From contig NZ_JAVDYG010000001.1 of assembly GCF_031458325.1 (NCBI RefSeq), positions 62,001 to 126,000 of the forward strand: a stretch of 64,000 nucleotides of DNA. Reading direction: 5' to 3'. A model generated the notes under the pieces. That model made no database searches. It was not told where the DNA came from and saw only the letters and a program-made list of their open reading frames with translations. This DNA is from Nocardioides marmoribigeumensis (GTDB lineage: Bacteria > Actinomycetota > Actinomycetes > Propionibacteriales > Nocardioidaceae). Numbering within the stretch: position 1 is the first letter of the stretch; each line of letters begins with the position of its first letter. Below, piece by piece: positions 35,405 through 44,632 of the stretch. A program made the position numbers and the translations under genes.

Positions 35405-36889
35405 ATGAGCGTTCTCGCCATCGACGCCGGGACGACCGGCGTGACCGCCGTCGTCGTGACCCCCGAAGGCACCATCGCGGCCCGCGGCTACCAGGAGTTC
35501 TCCCAGCACTTCCCCCGGCCCGGGTGGGTCGAGCACGCGCCGGAGGAGATCTGGCAGGCGACGATCGAGGCCACGCGCGCCGCGCTCTCGGCGTACGACG
35601 AGACGGGCGGTCCGGCGCTCAAGGCGGTCGGCATCACCAACCAGCGCGAGACCGTGGTCCTCTGGGACCGCGAGACGCTCAACGCGCCCCGCCGCGCGAT
35701 CGTGTGGCAGGACCGGCGCACCGCCGACATCTGCACCCGGCTCAAGGACGAGGGGCACGAGGAGCGGGTCGCGGAGCTGACCGGGCTGCGGCTCGACCCC
35801 TACTTCTCCGGCACCAAGTTCCTCTGGCTGGCCGAGCACGAGAAGCACACCTGGGGCATGGTCGAGGACGGCCGCTACGCGGTCGGCACGGTCGACTCCT
35901 ACCTGATCGCGCGGATGACCCGCGGCACCTGGCACGTCACGGACGTCTCCAACGCCTCGCGGACGCTGCTGTTCGACCTCGAGGCCGGCGACTGGTCCGA
36001 CGAGCTGACCGACCTGTTCGGCGTGCCCCGCGAGGCGCTGCCCGAGATCGTCCCGTCCTGGGGCGACATCGCGACCACCGACCCCAAGGCGTTCTGCGGG
36101 CTGGAGCTCCCGATCGCCGGCATCGCCGGCGACCAGCAGTCGGCGCTGTTCGGCCAGACCTGCTTCGCGGTCGGCGACACCAAGTGCACCTACGGCACCG
36201 GGTCGTTCATCCTCACCAACACCGGCACCGAGGTGGTGCGCTCCGACGCGGGCCTGCTCTCGACGGCGGCGTGGAAGTCACCGGAGGGCGAGCTGACCTA
36301 CGCCCTCGAGGGCGCGATCTTCGTGACCGGCGCGGCCGTGCAGTGGCTGCGCGACGGGCTCCAGATCGTGGGGTCCGCCGCCGAGACCGCCGCCGTCGCC
36401 GGCACCGTCGACTCCACCGAGGGCGTCGTCTTCGTGCCCGCCCTGACCGGTCTCGGCGCTCCCGACTGGGACCCGCGCGCCCGGGGCATGATCATCGGCC
36501 TCACCCGGGGTACGACGCGTGCGCACCTCGTGCGCGCGACCCTCGAGGCGATCACCTTCGAGGTGCGCGACGTGATCGAGACCCTGCCCGACGACGCGCC
36601 GCTCACGAGTCTGACCGTCGACGGCGGCGCGGCGGCCAACGACCTGCTCTGCCAGCTCCAGGCCGACCAGCTCGGGGTCACCGTCGAGCGGCCCGAGATC
36701 GTGGAGACGACCGCGCTCGGGGCGGCGTTCCTCGCGGGCCTCGGCACCGGGGTGTGGTCCTCGACCGACGACCTGCGCGAGACCTGGAAGCTCGACCGGG
36801 CCTTCGAGCCCGGCGGTGACCGCGAGGCCTCCGACGCCGCCCACCGGCAGTGGCGCGAGGCGGTCGAGCGGGCCAAGGGCTGGGCCTAG
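35405..36889 (+). CDS. glpK: Glycerol kinase
   Basis: A 494-residue FGGY-family kinase of normal length: glycerol plus ATP gives glycerol-3-phosphate. N-terminal ATPase loop IDAGTTGVTAVVV, ITNQRETVVLWDRET and IVWQDRRTADIC match GlpK. Substrate residues are in YFSGTKFLWLAEH. The second half has AGDQQSALFGQTCFAVGDTKCTYGTG and the FGGY-type signature LTVDGGAAANDLLCQLQADQLGV. No glycerol facilitator or dehydrogenase gene adjoins it. The stop codon overlaps that of the convergent coiled-coil gene. Confidence 0.95.
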   Translation: MSVLAIDAGTTGVTAVVVTPEGTIAARGYQEFSQHFPRPGWVEHAPEEIWQATIEATRAALSAYDETGGPALKAVGITNQRETVVLWDRETLNAPRRAIVWQDRRTADICTRLKDEGHEERVAELTGLRLDPYFSGTKFLWLAEHEKHTWGMVEDGRYAVGTVDSYLIARMTRGTWHVTDVSNASRTLLFDLEAGDWSDELTDLFGVPREALPEIVPSWGDIATTDPKAFCGLELPIAGIAGDQQSALFGQTCFAVGDTKCTYGTGSFILTNTGTEVVRSDAGLLSTAAWKSPEGELTYALEGAIFVTGAAVQWLRDGLQIVGSAAETAAVAGTVDSTEGVVFVPALTGLGAPDWDPRARGMIIGLTRGTTRAHLVRATLEAITFEVRDVIETLPDDAPLTSLTVDGGAAANDLLCQLQADQLGVTVERPEIVETTALGAAFLAGLGTGVWSSTDDLRETWKLDRAFEPGGDREASDAAHRQWREAVERAKGWA

Positions 36890-37749
36890 TCGTCCAGCCC
36901 GGCGAGCTTCTCCCGCGCCTCGTCCAGCTTCTCCCTGGCCGCGTCGACCAGCTCCTCGGTCTCCTCGACCTCCCCCTCGAGCTCGTCGACCCGCGTGGCG
37001 GTCTGCTCGGCCTCGGTCTCGACCTCGGCCAGCTGCCGGCGCAGCTCCTCCAGCCGGGACTCCAGGTGGAGCTGCTCGGCCTGGGCGGAGCGGTGGTCCT
37101 CCTGCGCGGCCTCGTGCCGCTTGGTCGCCTGCTTGAGCGCCTTCTCGGCCTGCTTGACCCGCTTCTCGGCCTTCTTGCGCTTCTTGGGGTCGACCGGCTC
37201 GGGCTGCTTGCTGCGGATGTCGGTGACGGTCGCGCGGGTGCCTTTGGCCGGGGCCGGACGGTCACCCACCCCGCCGAACGACGCCACCCCCGTCGACGTC
37301 AGTGGCTGTGCCAGGCACCCGGCGAGCACCTGCTCCGCCGCCTCGGGGTCGGCCAGCGCGGCCTGGAGCGTCGCCGCCACCTGGTCCGCCACGGCGTCGG
37401 TCAGTCGGACGCCCTCGTCGTCGGCGAGCTCCCGCGTCTGGGTGACCACAGCCGCGACCACCTGCCGCCGCTGCTTTGACAGCTCGCGCAGCGCGTCGCC
37501 CTCGGCGCCGGCCTGGGCCTCGCGCAGGGAGTCGCCGATCGAGAGCACCTGGCGCACGAGGTCCTCGCGCTGCCGCACGAGCTGGTTGACCGCCCACGCC
37601 GCGACGGTCGGCCTGCGCAGCGCCTTGACCGAGTCGGCGAGCGGCCGGTCCGAGCCGCGCAGCTCCTTGACCCGGGCGTCGCGCGCAGCGGTGAACTCCT
37701 CCACGGGCAGCGCGTAGAGGGCGGTCGCCTCGTCGTCCAGGGCGCCCAT
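36886..37749 (-). CDS. Hypothetical coiled-coil protein
   Basis: A 287-residue soluble protein. Residues 1-150 are Ala/Leu-rich helices, with the segment LRRPTVAAWAVNQLVRQR typical of a recurrent actinobacterial hypothetical family. A basic linker with PKKRKKAEKRVK follows, and residues 195-287 form a long heptad coiled coil (AEQLHLESRLEELRRQLAEV and onward). Function unknown. The start overlaps the macR stop (ATGA), so it is the last gene of the plsC-macS-macR unit. Confidence 0.7.
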   Translation of the reverse strand: MGALDDEATALYALPVEEFTAARDARVKELRGSDRPLADSVKALRRPTVAAWAVNQLVRQREDLVRQVLSIGDSLREAQAGAEGDALRELSKQRRQVVAAVVTQTRELADDEGVRLTDAVADQVAATLQAALADPEAAEQVLAGCLAQPLTSTGVASFGGVGDRPAPAKGTRATVTDIRSKQPEPVDPKKRKKAEKRVKQAEKALKQATKRHEAAQEDHRSAQAEQLHLESRLEELRRQLAEVETEAEQTATRVDELEGEVEETEELVDAAREKLDEAREKLAGLDD

Positions 37750-38465
37750 CAGAGCTCGTCGTCGAGGCCCTGCTCGATCGCGTAGCGCACGAGCTGGACC
37801 CGGTTGTGCAGCTGCAGCTTGCGCAGGGTGTTCTGCACGTGGTTCTGGACGGTGCGGTGCGACAGCACGAGCCGGTCGGCGATCTGCTTGTAGGACAAGC
37901 CCTTGGCCACGAGCCGCAGCACCTCGGTCTCCCGGTCGGTCAGGCGCGGCAGGTCGGTGTCGTCGTCCTTGGCCGACCCGCCCTCGGCGAGCCGGCGGTA
38001 CTCCCCCAGCACGAGGCCGGCCAGCCCCGGGGTGAACACGCTGCCCCCGGCGGCGACCCGGCGTACGGCGTCGATCAGCTCGGCCTTGGACGCCGACTTG
38101 ACCAGGTAGCCGCTCGCGCCCGCCTTGACCGCCTCGAGCACGTCGCTCTGCTCACCGGAGGCGGAGAGCACGAGGATGCGCACGGTCGGGTCCTCCGCCA
38201 CGAGCGTCGCGGTGACGTCGACGCCGTTGGGCTCGGGGATGTTGAGGTCGAGCACCACGACCGACGGCCGGGTCGCCCGGGCACGGTTGATCGCCTCGCT
38301 GCCGGTGGCCGCGGTGGCGACGATGCTGAGGCCGGCCGCGCTCAGGTCGCGCTCGACCGCGTCGCGCCACATCGGGTGGTCGTCGACCACCATGACCCGC
38401 GGCGTCGCCGAGCCGGTGTCGGCGCTCGTGACGTCGTCCGAGGGTGCGCCTTCGGGAACGGTCAT
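37749..38465 (-). CDS. macR: LuxR/NarL-type response regulator, MacR-like
   Basis: A 238-residue two-domain regulator. The receiver has Asp28/Asp29 and phospho-acceptor Asp73 (VVVLDLNIPEPNG). The C-terminal LuxR helix-turn-helix is LTDRETEVLRLVAKGLSYKQIADRLVLSHRTVQNHVQNTLRKL. It pairs with the kinase gene that overlaps it upstream (ATGA). By analogy with Streptomyces MacRS it should control membrane or wall genes, but the target set is not visible here. Confidence 0.88.
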   Translation of the reverse strand: MTVPEGAPSDDVTSADTGSATPRVMVVDDHPMWRDAVERDLSAAGLSIVATAATGSEAINRARATRPSVVVLDLNIPEPNGVDVTATLVAEDPTVRILVLSASGEQSDVLEAVKAGASGYLVKSASKAELIDAVRRVAAGGSVFTPGLAGLVLGEYRRLAEGGSAKDDDTDLPRLTDRETEVLRLVAKGLSYKQIADRLVLSHRTVQNHVQNTLRKLQLHNRVQLVRYAIEQGLDDEL

Positions 38466-39703
38466 CGGTGTCCTCCTGGTCGGTCCGAGTCCTGACGGGG
38501 TATGACGAGCTCCCACTCCGTGCCCAGCGACGGCCCGGTCGTGAGCTCGGCACGGCCACCGAGGTCGCGCAGCCGGCCGGCGATCGACTCCGTCACGCCG
38601 AGGCGCCCCTGCCCGCGGGCCTCGTCGAGGCGGCCCTCGGGGATGCCGGGTCCGGCGTCACGCACGGTGACGACCACCTCGTGCCCGAGATCCTCGAGCA
38701 GCACCCAGGCCGGGGCGTCGGGGCCGACGTGGGCGGCGGTGTTGTCGAGGCAGGCGCGAGCTGCCGAGACGACCTCGTCGACGACGGAGGCGGGCAGCAC
38801 GACCGGGGTGCCCGGCCCGGTGAAGGTGACCCGTGGGCCGACCGCGGCGGCGAGGGCCTCGCCGAGGTCGACAGGGCCGCTCCGCACGTCCCAGGCGCCG
38901 ACCCGGACCCCGTCGCCCGCGAGACGGGCGGTCTCCTCGGCGACGGTGCGGGCGTCGTACTGCACGAGGCGGCGGAGCGCCACCTCCTGCTCCCCCGCGA
39001 GCCGGCCGAGCTCGGCCATCTCGCCGCCGGCCTCGAGACCGGTCCGCTGGACCAGCGCAAGCACCTGGAGCACCCCGTCGTGGACGACCCGCGCCAGCCG
39101 GGCCCGCTCGGTGAGGACGGCGGCGGTGCGCTCGGCCTCGGCGCGGAGCGTGGCGGCCTGACGGACCAGGTCGGCGGCGAAGCCGACGACGACCGCGGCG
39201 AGCAGGAGCAGGAAGATGTTGCCCCACGTCGCGCCGCTGGACACGGTGCGGACCGACAGGTCGGCGGCGGAGACCACGAGCGCCACCAGACCGCCCTGCC
39301 ACCAGCCCCGCCCGACCGACCAGGCGAGCACCGAGGTCATCACCCAGAAGGTCGGCAGGGTCGAGGCGTGGCGCGCGAGCATCGCCTCGGACTGGACGAG
39401 CGGGGTCAGGAGCAGCAGCCCGACCGCGACGGCCAGGTCGACGGCGTACCACCGCCAGGTGCGGCGCGCCGGGGTGAGGTAGGCCCAGGAGGCGACCACC
39501 GACCAGACGGTCATCACCGCGAGGGCGACCCCGGCGAGCACCGGACGGGAGAACTCGTCGAAGCGCCCCAGGTTGAGGGCGACGGCGTAGGCGAGCACGA
39601 TCGCGCGCAGCACGACCAGGGCTCGGAAGAGGTTGGCCTCGACGACCGACGCGGCCGACGGGCCCCCGATGCGGACGCTCAGCGCCGGACCCTGCTGGGC
39701 CAT
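38462..39703 (-). CDS. macS: MacS family sensor histidine kinase
   Basis: A 413-residue membrane kinase. Four to six transmembrane helices fill residues 25-190. A HisKA_3 dimerisation domain follows with the acceptor His in ARVVHDGVLQVL. The ATPase domain carries the N-box ACLDNTAAHV and G-box DAGPGIPEGRL. The membrane part has no extracellular domain, so it probably senses membrane or lipid state. It is in one operon with plsC (4-base gap) and macR (overlap), which fits a link to lipid metabolism. Confidence 0.88.
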   Translation of the reverse strand: MAQQGPALSVRIGGPSAASVVEANLFRALVVLRAIVLAYAVALNLGRFDEFSRPVLAGVALAVMTVWSVVASWAYLTPARRTWRWYAVDLAVAVGLLLLTPLVQSEAMLARHASTLPTFWVMTSVLAWSVGRGWWQGGLVALVVSAADLSVRTVSSGATWGNIFLLLLAAVVVGFAADLVRQAATLRAEAERTAAVLTERARLARVVHDGVLQVLALVQRTGLEAGGEMAELGRLAGEQEVALRRLVQYDARTVAEETARLAGDGVRVGAWDVRSGPVDLGEALAAAVGPRVTFTGPGTPVVLPASVVDEVVSAARACLDNTAAHVGPDAPAWVLLEDLGHEVVVTVRDAGPGIPEGRLDEARGQGRLGVTESIAGRLRDLGGRAELTTGPSLGTEWELVIPRQDSDRPGGHR

Positions 39704-39707
39704 GGCG

Positions 39708-40454
39708 TCAGGACACCTTGCGGGCGGAGTCCTCGGAGCCCCCGGCGGTCGACCCCTTCCCGGCGGTCGCGGCCCTCTCCTTGTCGAGCGCCTTGGCGCG
39801 GGAGGCGTACATGTCGACGTACTCCTGGCCGGAGAGGTTCATGATCTCGTACATGATCTCGTCGGTCGCCGAGCGCAGGATGAAGCGGTCGTTCTCGAGG
39901 CCTTGGTAGCGGCTGAAGTCCAGCGGCTTGCCGAACCGCACCCGCGGGCGCGTCCAGTGGCCGAACTTCTTGCCGGGCGGCGCGACGATGTCGGTGCCGA
40001 CGACCGCGACCGGGACGACCGGCACGCCGGTCTCGATGGCCAGGCGGGCCACGCCGGTCTTGCCGCGGTAGAGCTTGCCGTCGTGCGAGCGGGTGCCCTC
40101 GGGGTAGATGCCGAACATGTCCCCGCCGTGCAGCACGCGCTTGGCCGTGGTCAGGGCGCCGGAGGCGGCGTCACCGCTGGTGCGGTCGATCGGGACCTGG
40201 CCGGCGCCGGTGAAGAACATCTTCTGCAGCCAGCCCTTGAAGCCGGGCGTCGTGAAGTACTCCGCCTTCGCCACGAAGGTGACCTTGCGGTCCAGCGTGA
40301 GCGGCATGAACAGCCAGTCGGCGTAGGAGAGGTGGTTGCTGGCCAGGATGACCGGCCCCTCCTCGGGGACGTTCTCGATGCCCTCGACCTGCGGTCGGAA
40401 GACCAGCTTGAGCACCGGACCCAAGGCGATCCACTTCAGGAACCAGTAGAACAA
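39708..40454 (-). CDS. plsC: 1-acyl-sn-glycerol-3-phosphate acyltransferase family protein
   Basis: A 248-residue lysophospholipid acyltransferase. The catalytic NHxxxxD motif is NHLSYAD at 40-46, the substrate motif FVAKAEYF and the third motif YPEGTRSHDGKLYRGKTGVARLA are present. It acylates lysophosphatidic acid or a related acceptor at the inner membrane face. The hydrophobic N-terminus (MFYWFLKWIALGPVLKLVF) anchors it. The last 35 residues are a polar Ala/Lys/Ser tail. It is the first gene of an operon with macS and macR. Confidence 0.9.
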   Translation of the reverse strand: MFYWFLKWIALGPVLKLVFRPQVEGIENVPEEGPVILASNHLSYADWLFMPLTLDRKVTFVAKAEYFTTPGFKGWLQKMFFTGAGQVPIDRTSGDAASGALTTAKRVLHGGDMFGIYPEGTRSHDGKLYRGKTGVARLAIETGVPVVPVAVVGTDIVAPPGKKFGHWTRPRVRFGKPLDFSRYQGLENDRFILRSATDEIMYEIMNLSGQEYVDMYASRAKALDKERAATAGKGSTAGGSEDSARKVS

Positions 40455-40535
40455 CCCACGCTCCTGTCTGACTCCGTGCTGACACCTCTCGGCCGGGACG
40501 GTTCACCCTAGCCTGCCTCTGGGGTGCGTGCGACG

Positions 40536-41300
40536 ATGGCGGGCGTGACCTCACCGTCCTCTCCCACCGCACCGTTCCACGCCTCCGTGCCCGGTGCCGG
40601 CGTCGGCGTCCTGCTGGTCCACGGGTTCACCGGCAGCCCGGCCGCGATGCGGCCGTGGGCCGAGGACCTCCACGCCCGCGGCTACTCCGTCTCCCTGCCC
40701 CAGCTGCCCGGTCACGGCACGCGGTGGCAGGACCTCCAGGCGACGACGTACGACGACTGGTACGCCGAGGCGGGCACCGCGTTCGCCAAGCTCAAGGCCG
40801 AGCACGAGCACGTCGTGCTCTGCGGGCTGTCGATGGGCGGGCTGCTGAGCCTCGCGCTCGCGCAGGAGCACGGCCGCGACATCGCCGGCCTGGTCCTGGT
40901 CAACCCCGCGGTCGACAGCAACCGCAAGGACGTCAAGCTCCTGCCGGTGCTCAAGCACGTCGTGCCCGCCTTCCCGGCGATCGGCAACGACATCAAGAAG
41001 CCCGGCCAAGAGGAGCAGGCCTACCCGCGCACCCCGCTCAAGGCGGCCGCCTCGCTGTTCAAGGAGATGCCGCGGGTGCGCGAGCGGCTGGCCGAGATCA
41101 CCCAGCCGCTGCTGATGTTCCGCTCCCGGGTCGACCACGTGCTCGACCCGTCGTCGGGTCGGGCGATCATGTCGCGCGTCTCCTCGCGCGACCTCGAGGA
41201 GGTCGTGCTCGAGGAGAGCTACCACGTGGCCACCCTCGACAACGACGCGCCGATGATCTTCGACCGCGCCTCCTCGTTCATCGCCCGCGTGACCTCTTGA
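40536..41300 (+). CDS. Alpha/beta hydrolase, carboxylesterase / monoacylglycerol lipase type
   Basis: A 254-residue hydrolase. The oxyanion segment VLLVHGFTGSPAAMRPWAEDL, the nucleophile elbow GLSMG (Ser99), the acid in SRVDHVLDP and the His in ESYHVATLDND are all visible. The protein resembles Bacillus carboxylesterase Est30 and monoacylglycerol lipases, so it likely cleaves short- to medium-chain esters in the cytoplasm. No signal peptide. Starts at GTG 40524 or GTG 40545 are possible alternatives; a -10 like TAGCCT at 40509-40514 would favour the 40524 start on a near-leaderless mRNA. It is divergent from plsC. Confidence 0.85.
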   Translation: MAGVTSPSSPTAPFHASVPGAGVGVLLVHGFTGSPAAMRPWAEDLHARGYSVSLPQLPGHGTRWQDLQATTYDDWYAEAGTAFAKLKAEHEHVVLCGLSMGGLLSLALAQEHGRDIAGLVLVNPAVDSNRKDVKLLPVLKHVVPAFPAIGNDIKKPGQEEQAYPRTPLKAAASLFKEMPRVRERLAEITQPLLMFRSRVDHVLDPSSGRAIMSRVSSRDLEEVVLEESYHVATLDNDAPMIFDRASSFIARVTS

Positions 41301-41313
41301 GGCCCAGCCCGTG

Positions 41314-41802
41314 ATGCCCGACAACCCCGCCGACCGTGACCCGGACGAGCCCGACGCCCCCCGCGAGGAGCCGGAGCTCGACTTCGAGGCCGAGTTCTCC
41401 CGCCTGATCGCCGACTGGGGACCGACCCCCGACGTCGAGGAGGTCCGCAAGGAGGCCCGCCCCTCTCCGCCGCCCGCCTCCTCCGACGACAGCCTCAAGC
41501 GACTGCTGCGCCAGGCGTGGCCCGACGAGCAGCCGACCCGTCCGGCCGCCGAGGACGAGGCCCACTTCGAGCCGCCGCCCCCGCCGCCGATCCCCCGTCC
41601 CGAGCCCCGCCGGCTCGCCGCCTGGATCGCCCTCTTCGGGGCCCCGATCCTGGGCCTGCTGCTCCTGATCAGCCCGCTCGCCATGCCGTCGTACGTCGGC
41701 TATGGGCTGTTCGTGTCGTTCGTCGGCGGCTTCGGCTACCTCGTCTGGACGATGGGCGCCGGCCGTGGCCACGACGGCTGGGACGACGGCGCGCGCCTCT
41801 GA
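41314..41802 (+). CDS. Hypothetical membrane protein
   Basis: A 162-residue protein with an acidic, Pro-rich N-terminal 95 residues (DPDEPDAPREEPELDFEAEF, later a run of prolines), then two transmembrane helices (LAAWIALFGAPILGLLLLIS and YVGYGLFVSFVGGFGYLVW) and a short Gly-rich end. The layout, with a cytoplasmic disordered head on a two-helix anchor, is common among actinobacterial proteins of unknown role. It follows the hydrolase by 13 bases, so the two are co-transcribed. A GTG one codon earlier is also possible. Confidence 0.7.
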   Translation: MPDNPADRDPDEPDAPREEPELDFEAEFSRLIADWGPTPDVEEVRKEARPSPPPASSDDSLKRLLRQAWPDEQPTRPAAEDEAHFEPPPPPPIPRPEPRRLAAWIALFGAPILGLLLLISPLAMPSYVGYGLFVSFVGGFGYLVWTMGAGRGHDGWDDGARL

Positions 41803-41803
41803 T

Positions 41804-41820
41804 CCGCCCCGCGGGGGCGG
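41804..41820 (+). terminator. Short GC hairpin after the small membrane protein gene
   Basis: CCGCCCC (41804-41810) and GGGGCGG (41814-41820) pair around a 3-base loop, one base past the stop codon. No U-tract follows. It marks the boundary to the Tad region. Confidence 0.45.
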
Positions 41821-41879
41821 TCGGTAGTCCAAACTGAGGGGGCCTTATGTCCTCACCTCGGGGGATGTTCGCCCAAATC

Positions 41880-41953
41880 TGGACAAACGACCTTCTGGTC
41901 GAGTAGACGCTGGCCTAGCATTGCCACACTGGGGCCGGAGTATGCGCACTCCG
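41880..41953 (+). promoter_or_regulatory. Probable promoter and leader hairpin of the tadE-tadG unit
   Basis: TGGACA (41880-41885), an 18-base spacer and TAGACG (41904-41909) resemble a housekeeping promoter. The spacer carries an inverted repeat CGACC-TTCT-GGTCG (41888-41901), which could be an operator. Downstream, CGGAGT-ATGCGC-ACTCCG (41936-41953) is a perfect small hairpin, 27 bases before the tadE start. The ribosome site GGGGAG precedes the ATG. Confidence 0.4.
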
Positions 41954-41980
41954 CCCGCTGAATTTTCCTGGGGAGCCCGC

Positions 41981-42433
41981 ATGTCGCCTCGCACCGTCAC
42001 CGCGTGGCGCCCCCGTGTGCGGCGGGGTGAGCGTGGGGCCGTGGCGGTGGAGTTCGCCCTGGTCGTCCCCCTGCTCCTGCTGATCGTCTTCGGGATCATC
42101 CAGTACGGCTTGTACTTCTTCTCGATGCAGGGCGGTTCGGCAGCAGCCCGCGACGCAGCACGCGCGGCTTCCGTCGGCAAGATGGCCACGTGCGCTGAGT
42201 TCGTGCCGTGGGTCAAGGCGCGCGTAGGGTCGGCCAACTTCGGCGACGTCATCGACGTCAAGCGGGAGTACCCGGACGGGACGGGGATCGGCAAGCTGGT
42301 CAAGGTCACGGTGAGCTTCGACAGCCTCAACCTCCACTTCCCGTTGATCCCGGTCCCAGGGGATGGCGAGGTCTCCACGGTGGCGGACACGCGTGTCGAG
42401 TTCGAACCGACCACTCCCGAGGAGTGTTCATGA
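41981..42433 (+). CDS. tadE: TadE family pseudopilin
   Basis: A 150-residue minor pilin of the Tad apparatus. The prepilin-type site is RG/AVAVEFALVVPLL: cleavage after Gly19 leaves Glu24 at +5, followed by a hydrophobic helix to about residue 45. The mature domain has the usual TadE pattern (GGSAAARDAARAASVGKM) and a pair of cysteines (Cys in MATCAEF and near the C-terminus, PEECS). The start ATG is supported by the GGGGAG site. tadG overlaps its stop (ATGA). Confidence 0.88.
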   Translation: MSPRTVTAWRPRVRRGERGAVAVEFALVVPLLLLIVFGIIQYGLYFFSMQGGSAAARDAARAASVGKMATCAEFVPWVKARVGSANFGDVIDVKREYPDGTGIGKLVKVTVSFDSLNLHFPLIPVPGDGEVSTVADTRVEFEPTTPEECS

Positions 42434-44265
42434 GGATTCGCTTCCAGCGTCATCGCGAGGACCGAGGAGCCATCGCCGTCATCGTGGCGATCAGCGCCAC
42501 CCTCCTGTTCGTGCTGGCCGCGATGTCCGTGGACCTCGGCAACGCCTGGGCCCGTGCCCGGCAGTCCCAGAGCCAAGCGGACCTGGCAGCCCTGGCCGGC
42601 GGGCAGGAGCTGCCCGCGGGCGACTCAGCACACCAGCTGCAGATCGCACAGGTCGTGGCGGACTACCTCAACGACAACCGCATCAGCAGCGACCAGCCCA
42701 ACGTCACCGCCAGCGCGCTGCAGGACGGGAACGACGCCAACGGCGAGATCTCCTTCCCCAAGGACACGCAGCTGAAGGTGGTGCCGCCGTTGTCGCAGGT
42801 GAACTTCGGCTTCGCCAGCGTGATCGGCGCGAACAACGTCAGCGTGGCGCGCACCGGCACGGTGGAGAAGCGGGCTCTGACCCCGAAGCCCGACAAGATC
42901 CTGCCGATGTGGCTGCCGGCCAGCTGTGTCTATGGCCCCGTCGAGGGCGACACCGACCCGCACACCTCACCCTCGGCGAGTCCGACCTACTCCCCTGCCT
43001 CGCAGGGCTTCACGGTCAGCACCCGGTTCCACGTCACGAACATCTCGGTGAACACGACCCCCTACGGCACGACCACAGGATCGATCGACGTCACGTTCTC
43101 GAACGAGAACACCGTCGCGCAGGGCACACCCGCCGCCCCGCTGAAGGGCGCCGTGATCTTCACCTTCGGTGCCCCCACGGCCTGGGCCGGCAACCCGACC
43201 GTCTACCCCGTCAACCTCGCCATCCCGGGCAAGGTCGGCTCCACGCCGGGCACCCAGACCGTGACGATCCCCGGCGTCGGTCCCGAGGTGACCTCGACCG
43301 TCGGCAAGTGGGAGGTGTGGGGCGCCCGCAACATCGTCGCCGGCACGCCCGTCCCCGGCACCACCGTCTTCAGCGCTGACCCCGGCCCGGCCTCGGCAAC
43401 CGTGGGCAGCCAGAGCGAGCCGCTGGTCTTCGAGGTCACAGGTGGAGGTGGCGAGGTCGGCTGTGACGACTCGGAGCGTGGCAACTTCGGCCAGATCGAC
43501 AGTCCTCGGACGGGTATGACCGCGATGAACAAGGCGTACGGCTACAACATCGCGCTGGGCCTGGACCACAAGCTCAAGGAGTTCGAGCCCAGCCTGGCCC
43601 TTCCCGGCGTCGACATCACCCTCAATCCGGAGTGCTACAGCGACGGCAATCCTGGTGGCGCCAAGATCGACAACACGGTGAGAGACGGCAACAACTGCAT
43701 CTATGTCGAGGCCGGCAACGATCCGCCTTACCTGACCAACGGCCTCCTGTCAGGCATGACCGGAGGACCCGACGGGACGGTCAAGGGTCGCCTCTTCAGC
43801 GCGGACACAAGCCCGCTGTGCACGGCCAACGGAGACAAGCGGGCGCCTGCCAAGGCCGACGACGGCCACTTCCAGTGGTCCAAGATCAACCGGGACACCC
43901 TCTCCTGTTACCTCAAGCCCGGGGTCACCCTGGCCGACATCGCCAAGGACGGATCCGACTTCGACCTGCTGGACAAGTCGATCGAGGACTCGCCCCGGTT
44001 CTTCTACGTCCCGATCGTCTATGCCACCGATCGAACGGACAAGAAGTACATCGCGATCAAGCAGTTCGCCCCGGTCTTCCTCACCGACGAGACCCTGACC
44101 AGCGGCGCCACCGCGGACAACGGCGTCCAGATGAACACCGGCGGCACCCAGGTCTTCGCCGTCCAGGTCTTCGCCTTCAACTACAACGCCATCCCGGTCG
44201 ACCCTGACGGGGAGGACGTGGAGTGGTTCGACGGTGGGCGAGCTGTCGTCCGGCTCGTCGACTGA
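42430..44265 (+). CDS. tadG: TadG-like pilus assembly protein
   Basis: A 611-residue protein beginning with the Tad-type N-terminus DRGAIAVIVAISATLLFVLAAMSVDLGNAWARARQSQSQADLAALA. This is a TadE-like helix in which the +5 Glu is replaced by Ile, so it may not be processed like a pilin. The large external part (about 70-611) is beta-rich with Thr/Ser/Pro repeats around 170-200 and several cysteines in NPECY, NCIYVEAG, PLCTANG and LSCYLKPG. In Tad systems TadG couples the pilus to the envelope. It is much larger than typical short TadG-like proteins in actinobacteria. Confidence 0.82.
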   Translation: MRIRFQRHREDRGAIAVIVAISATLLFVLAAMSVDLGNAWARARQSQSQADLAALAGGQELPAGDSAHQLQIAQVVADYLNDNRISSDQPNVTASALQDGNDANGEISFPKDTQLKVVPPLSQVNFGFASVIGANNVSVARTGTVEKRALTPKPDKILPMWLPASCVYGPVEGDTDPHTSPSASPTYSPASQGFTVSTRFHVTNISVNTTPYGTTTGSIDVTFSNENTVAQGTPAAPLKGAVIFTFGAPTAWAGNPTVYPVNLAIPGKVGSTPGTQTVTIPGVGPEVTSTVGKWEVWGARNIVAGTPVPGTTVFSADPGPASATVGSQSEPLVFEVTGGGGEVGCDDSERGNFGQIDSPRTGMTAMNKAYGYNIALGLDHKLKEFEPSLALPGVDITLNPECYSDGNPGGAKIDNTVRDGNNCIYVEAGNDPPYLTNGLLSGMTGGPDGTVKGRLFSADTSPLCTANGDKRAPAKADDGHFQWSKINRDTLSCYLKPGVTLADIAKDGSDFDLLDKSIEDSPRFFYVPIVYATDRTDKKYIAIKQFAPVFLTDETLTSGATADNGVQMNTGGTQVFAVQVFAFNYNAIPVDPDGEDVEWFDGGRAVVRLVD

Positions 44266-44275
44266 GGCCCGCCGC

Positions 44276-44632
44276 TCAGTCGTCGTCGAGGTCGATGTGC
44301 TGCGGCTCCGCCGACCGTGGCGTGCTGCCCTGCGAGGAGGCACTGAGATAGAGACTGACTGCCTGGGCAAGTGAGCCGGCGGCAGTCGCCAGGTGCTGCT
44401 TGATCTCGGGGCTGGTCTCACGGAAGACGCGGATCGCCTGGCACACGGGGCAGTAGCGGCAGTCCTCCCCGTGGGCGAGGTGCGCGCCGAGGTCACGCAC
44501 CTGCGCCCCCAGGTCGTCCGCGACCCCGCCGGCGTGCGCCGCGCCGGTGTCGCGGGCCCAGTCCTGCAGCGCCCCGAGGAGCTTGGCTGCCTCCTCGCCG
44601 ACGGACCCGACCTCGTCGCGATCGTCGCTCAT
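44276..44632 (-). CDS. DUF5304-like hypothetical protein
   Basis: A 118-residue helical protein with the motif HGEDCRYCPVCQAIRVFRE around residues 54-72, three cysteines in a C-x2-C-x2-C spacing that may bind a metal. N-terminal helices (EEAAKLLGALQDWARDTGAAHAG) and an acidic C-terminal tail (HIDLDDD) flank it. Proteins of this shape are regularly encoded next to an ArsA-type ATPase and an SRPBCC protein in actinobacteria; function unknown. The start overlaps the arsA-like stop (ATGA). Confidence 0.7.
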   Translation of the reverse strand: MSDDRDEVGSVGEEAAKLLGALQDWARDTGAAHAGGVADDLGAQVRDLGAHLAHGEDCRYCPVCQAIRVFRETSPEIKQHLATAAGSLAQAVSLYLSASSQGSTPRSAEPQHIDLDDD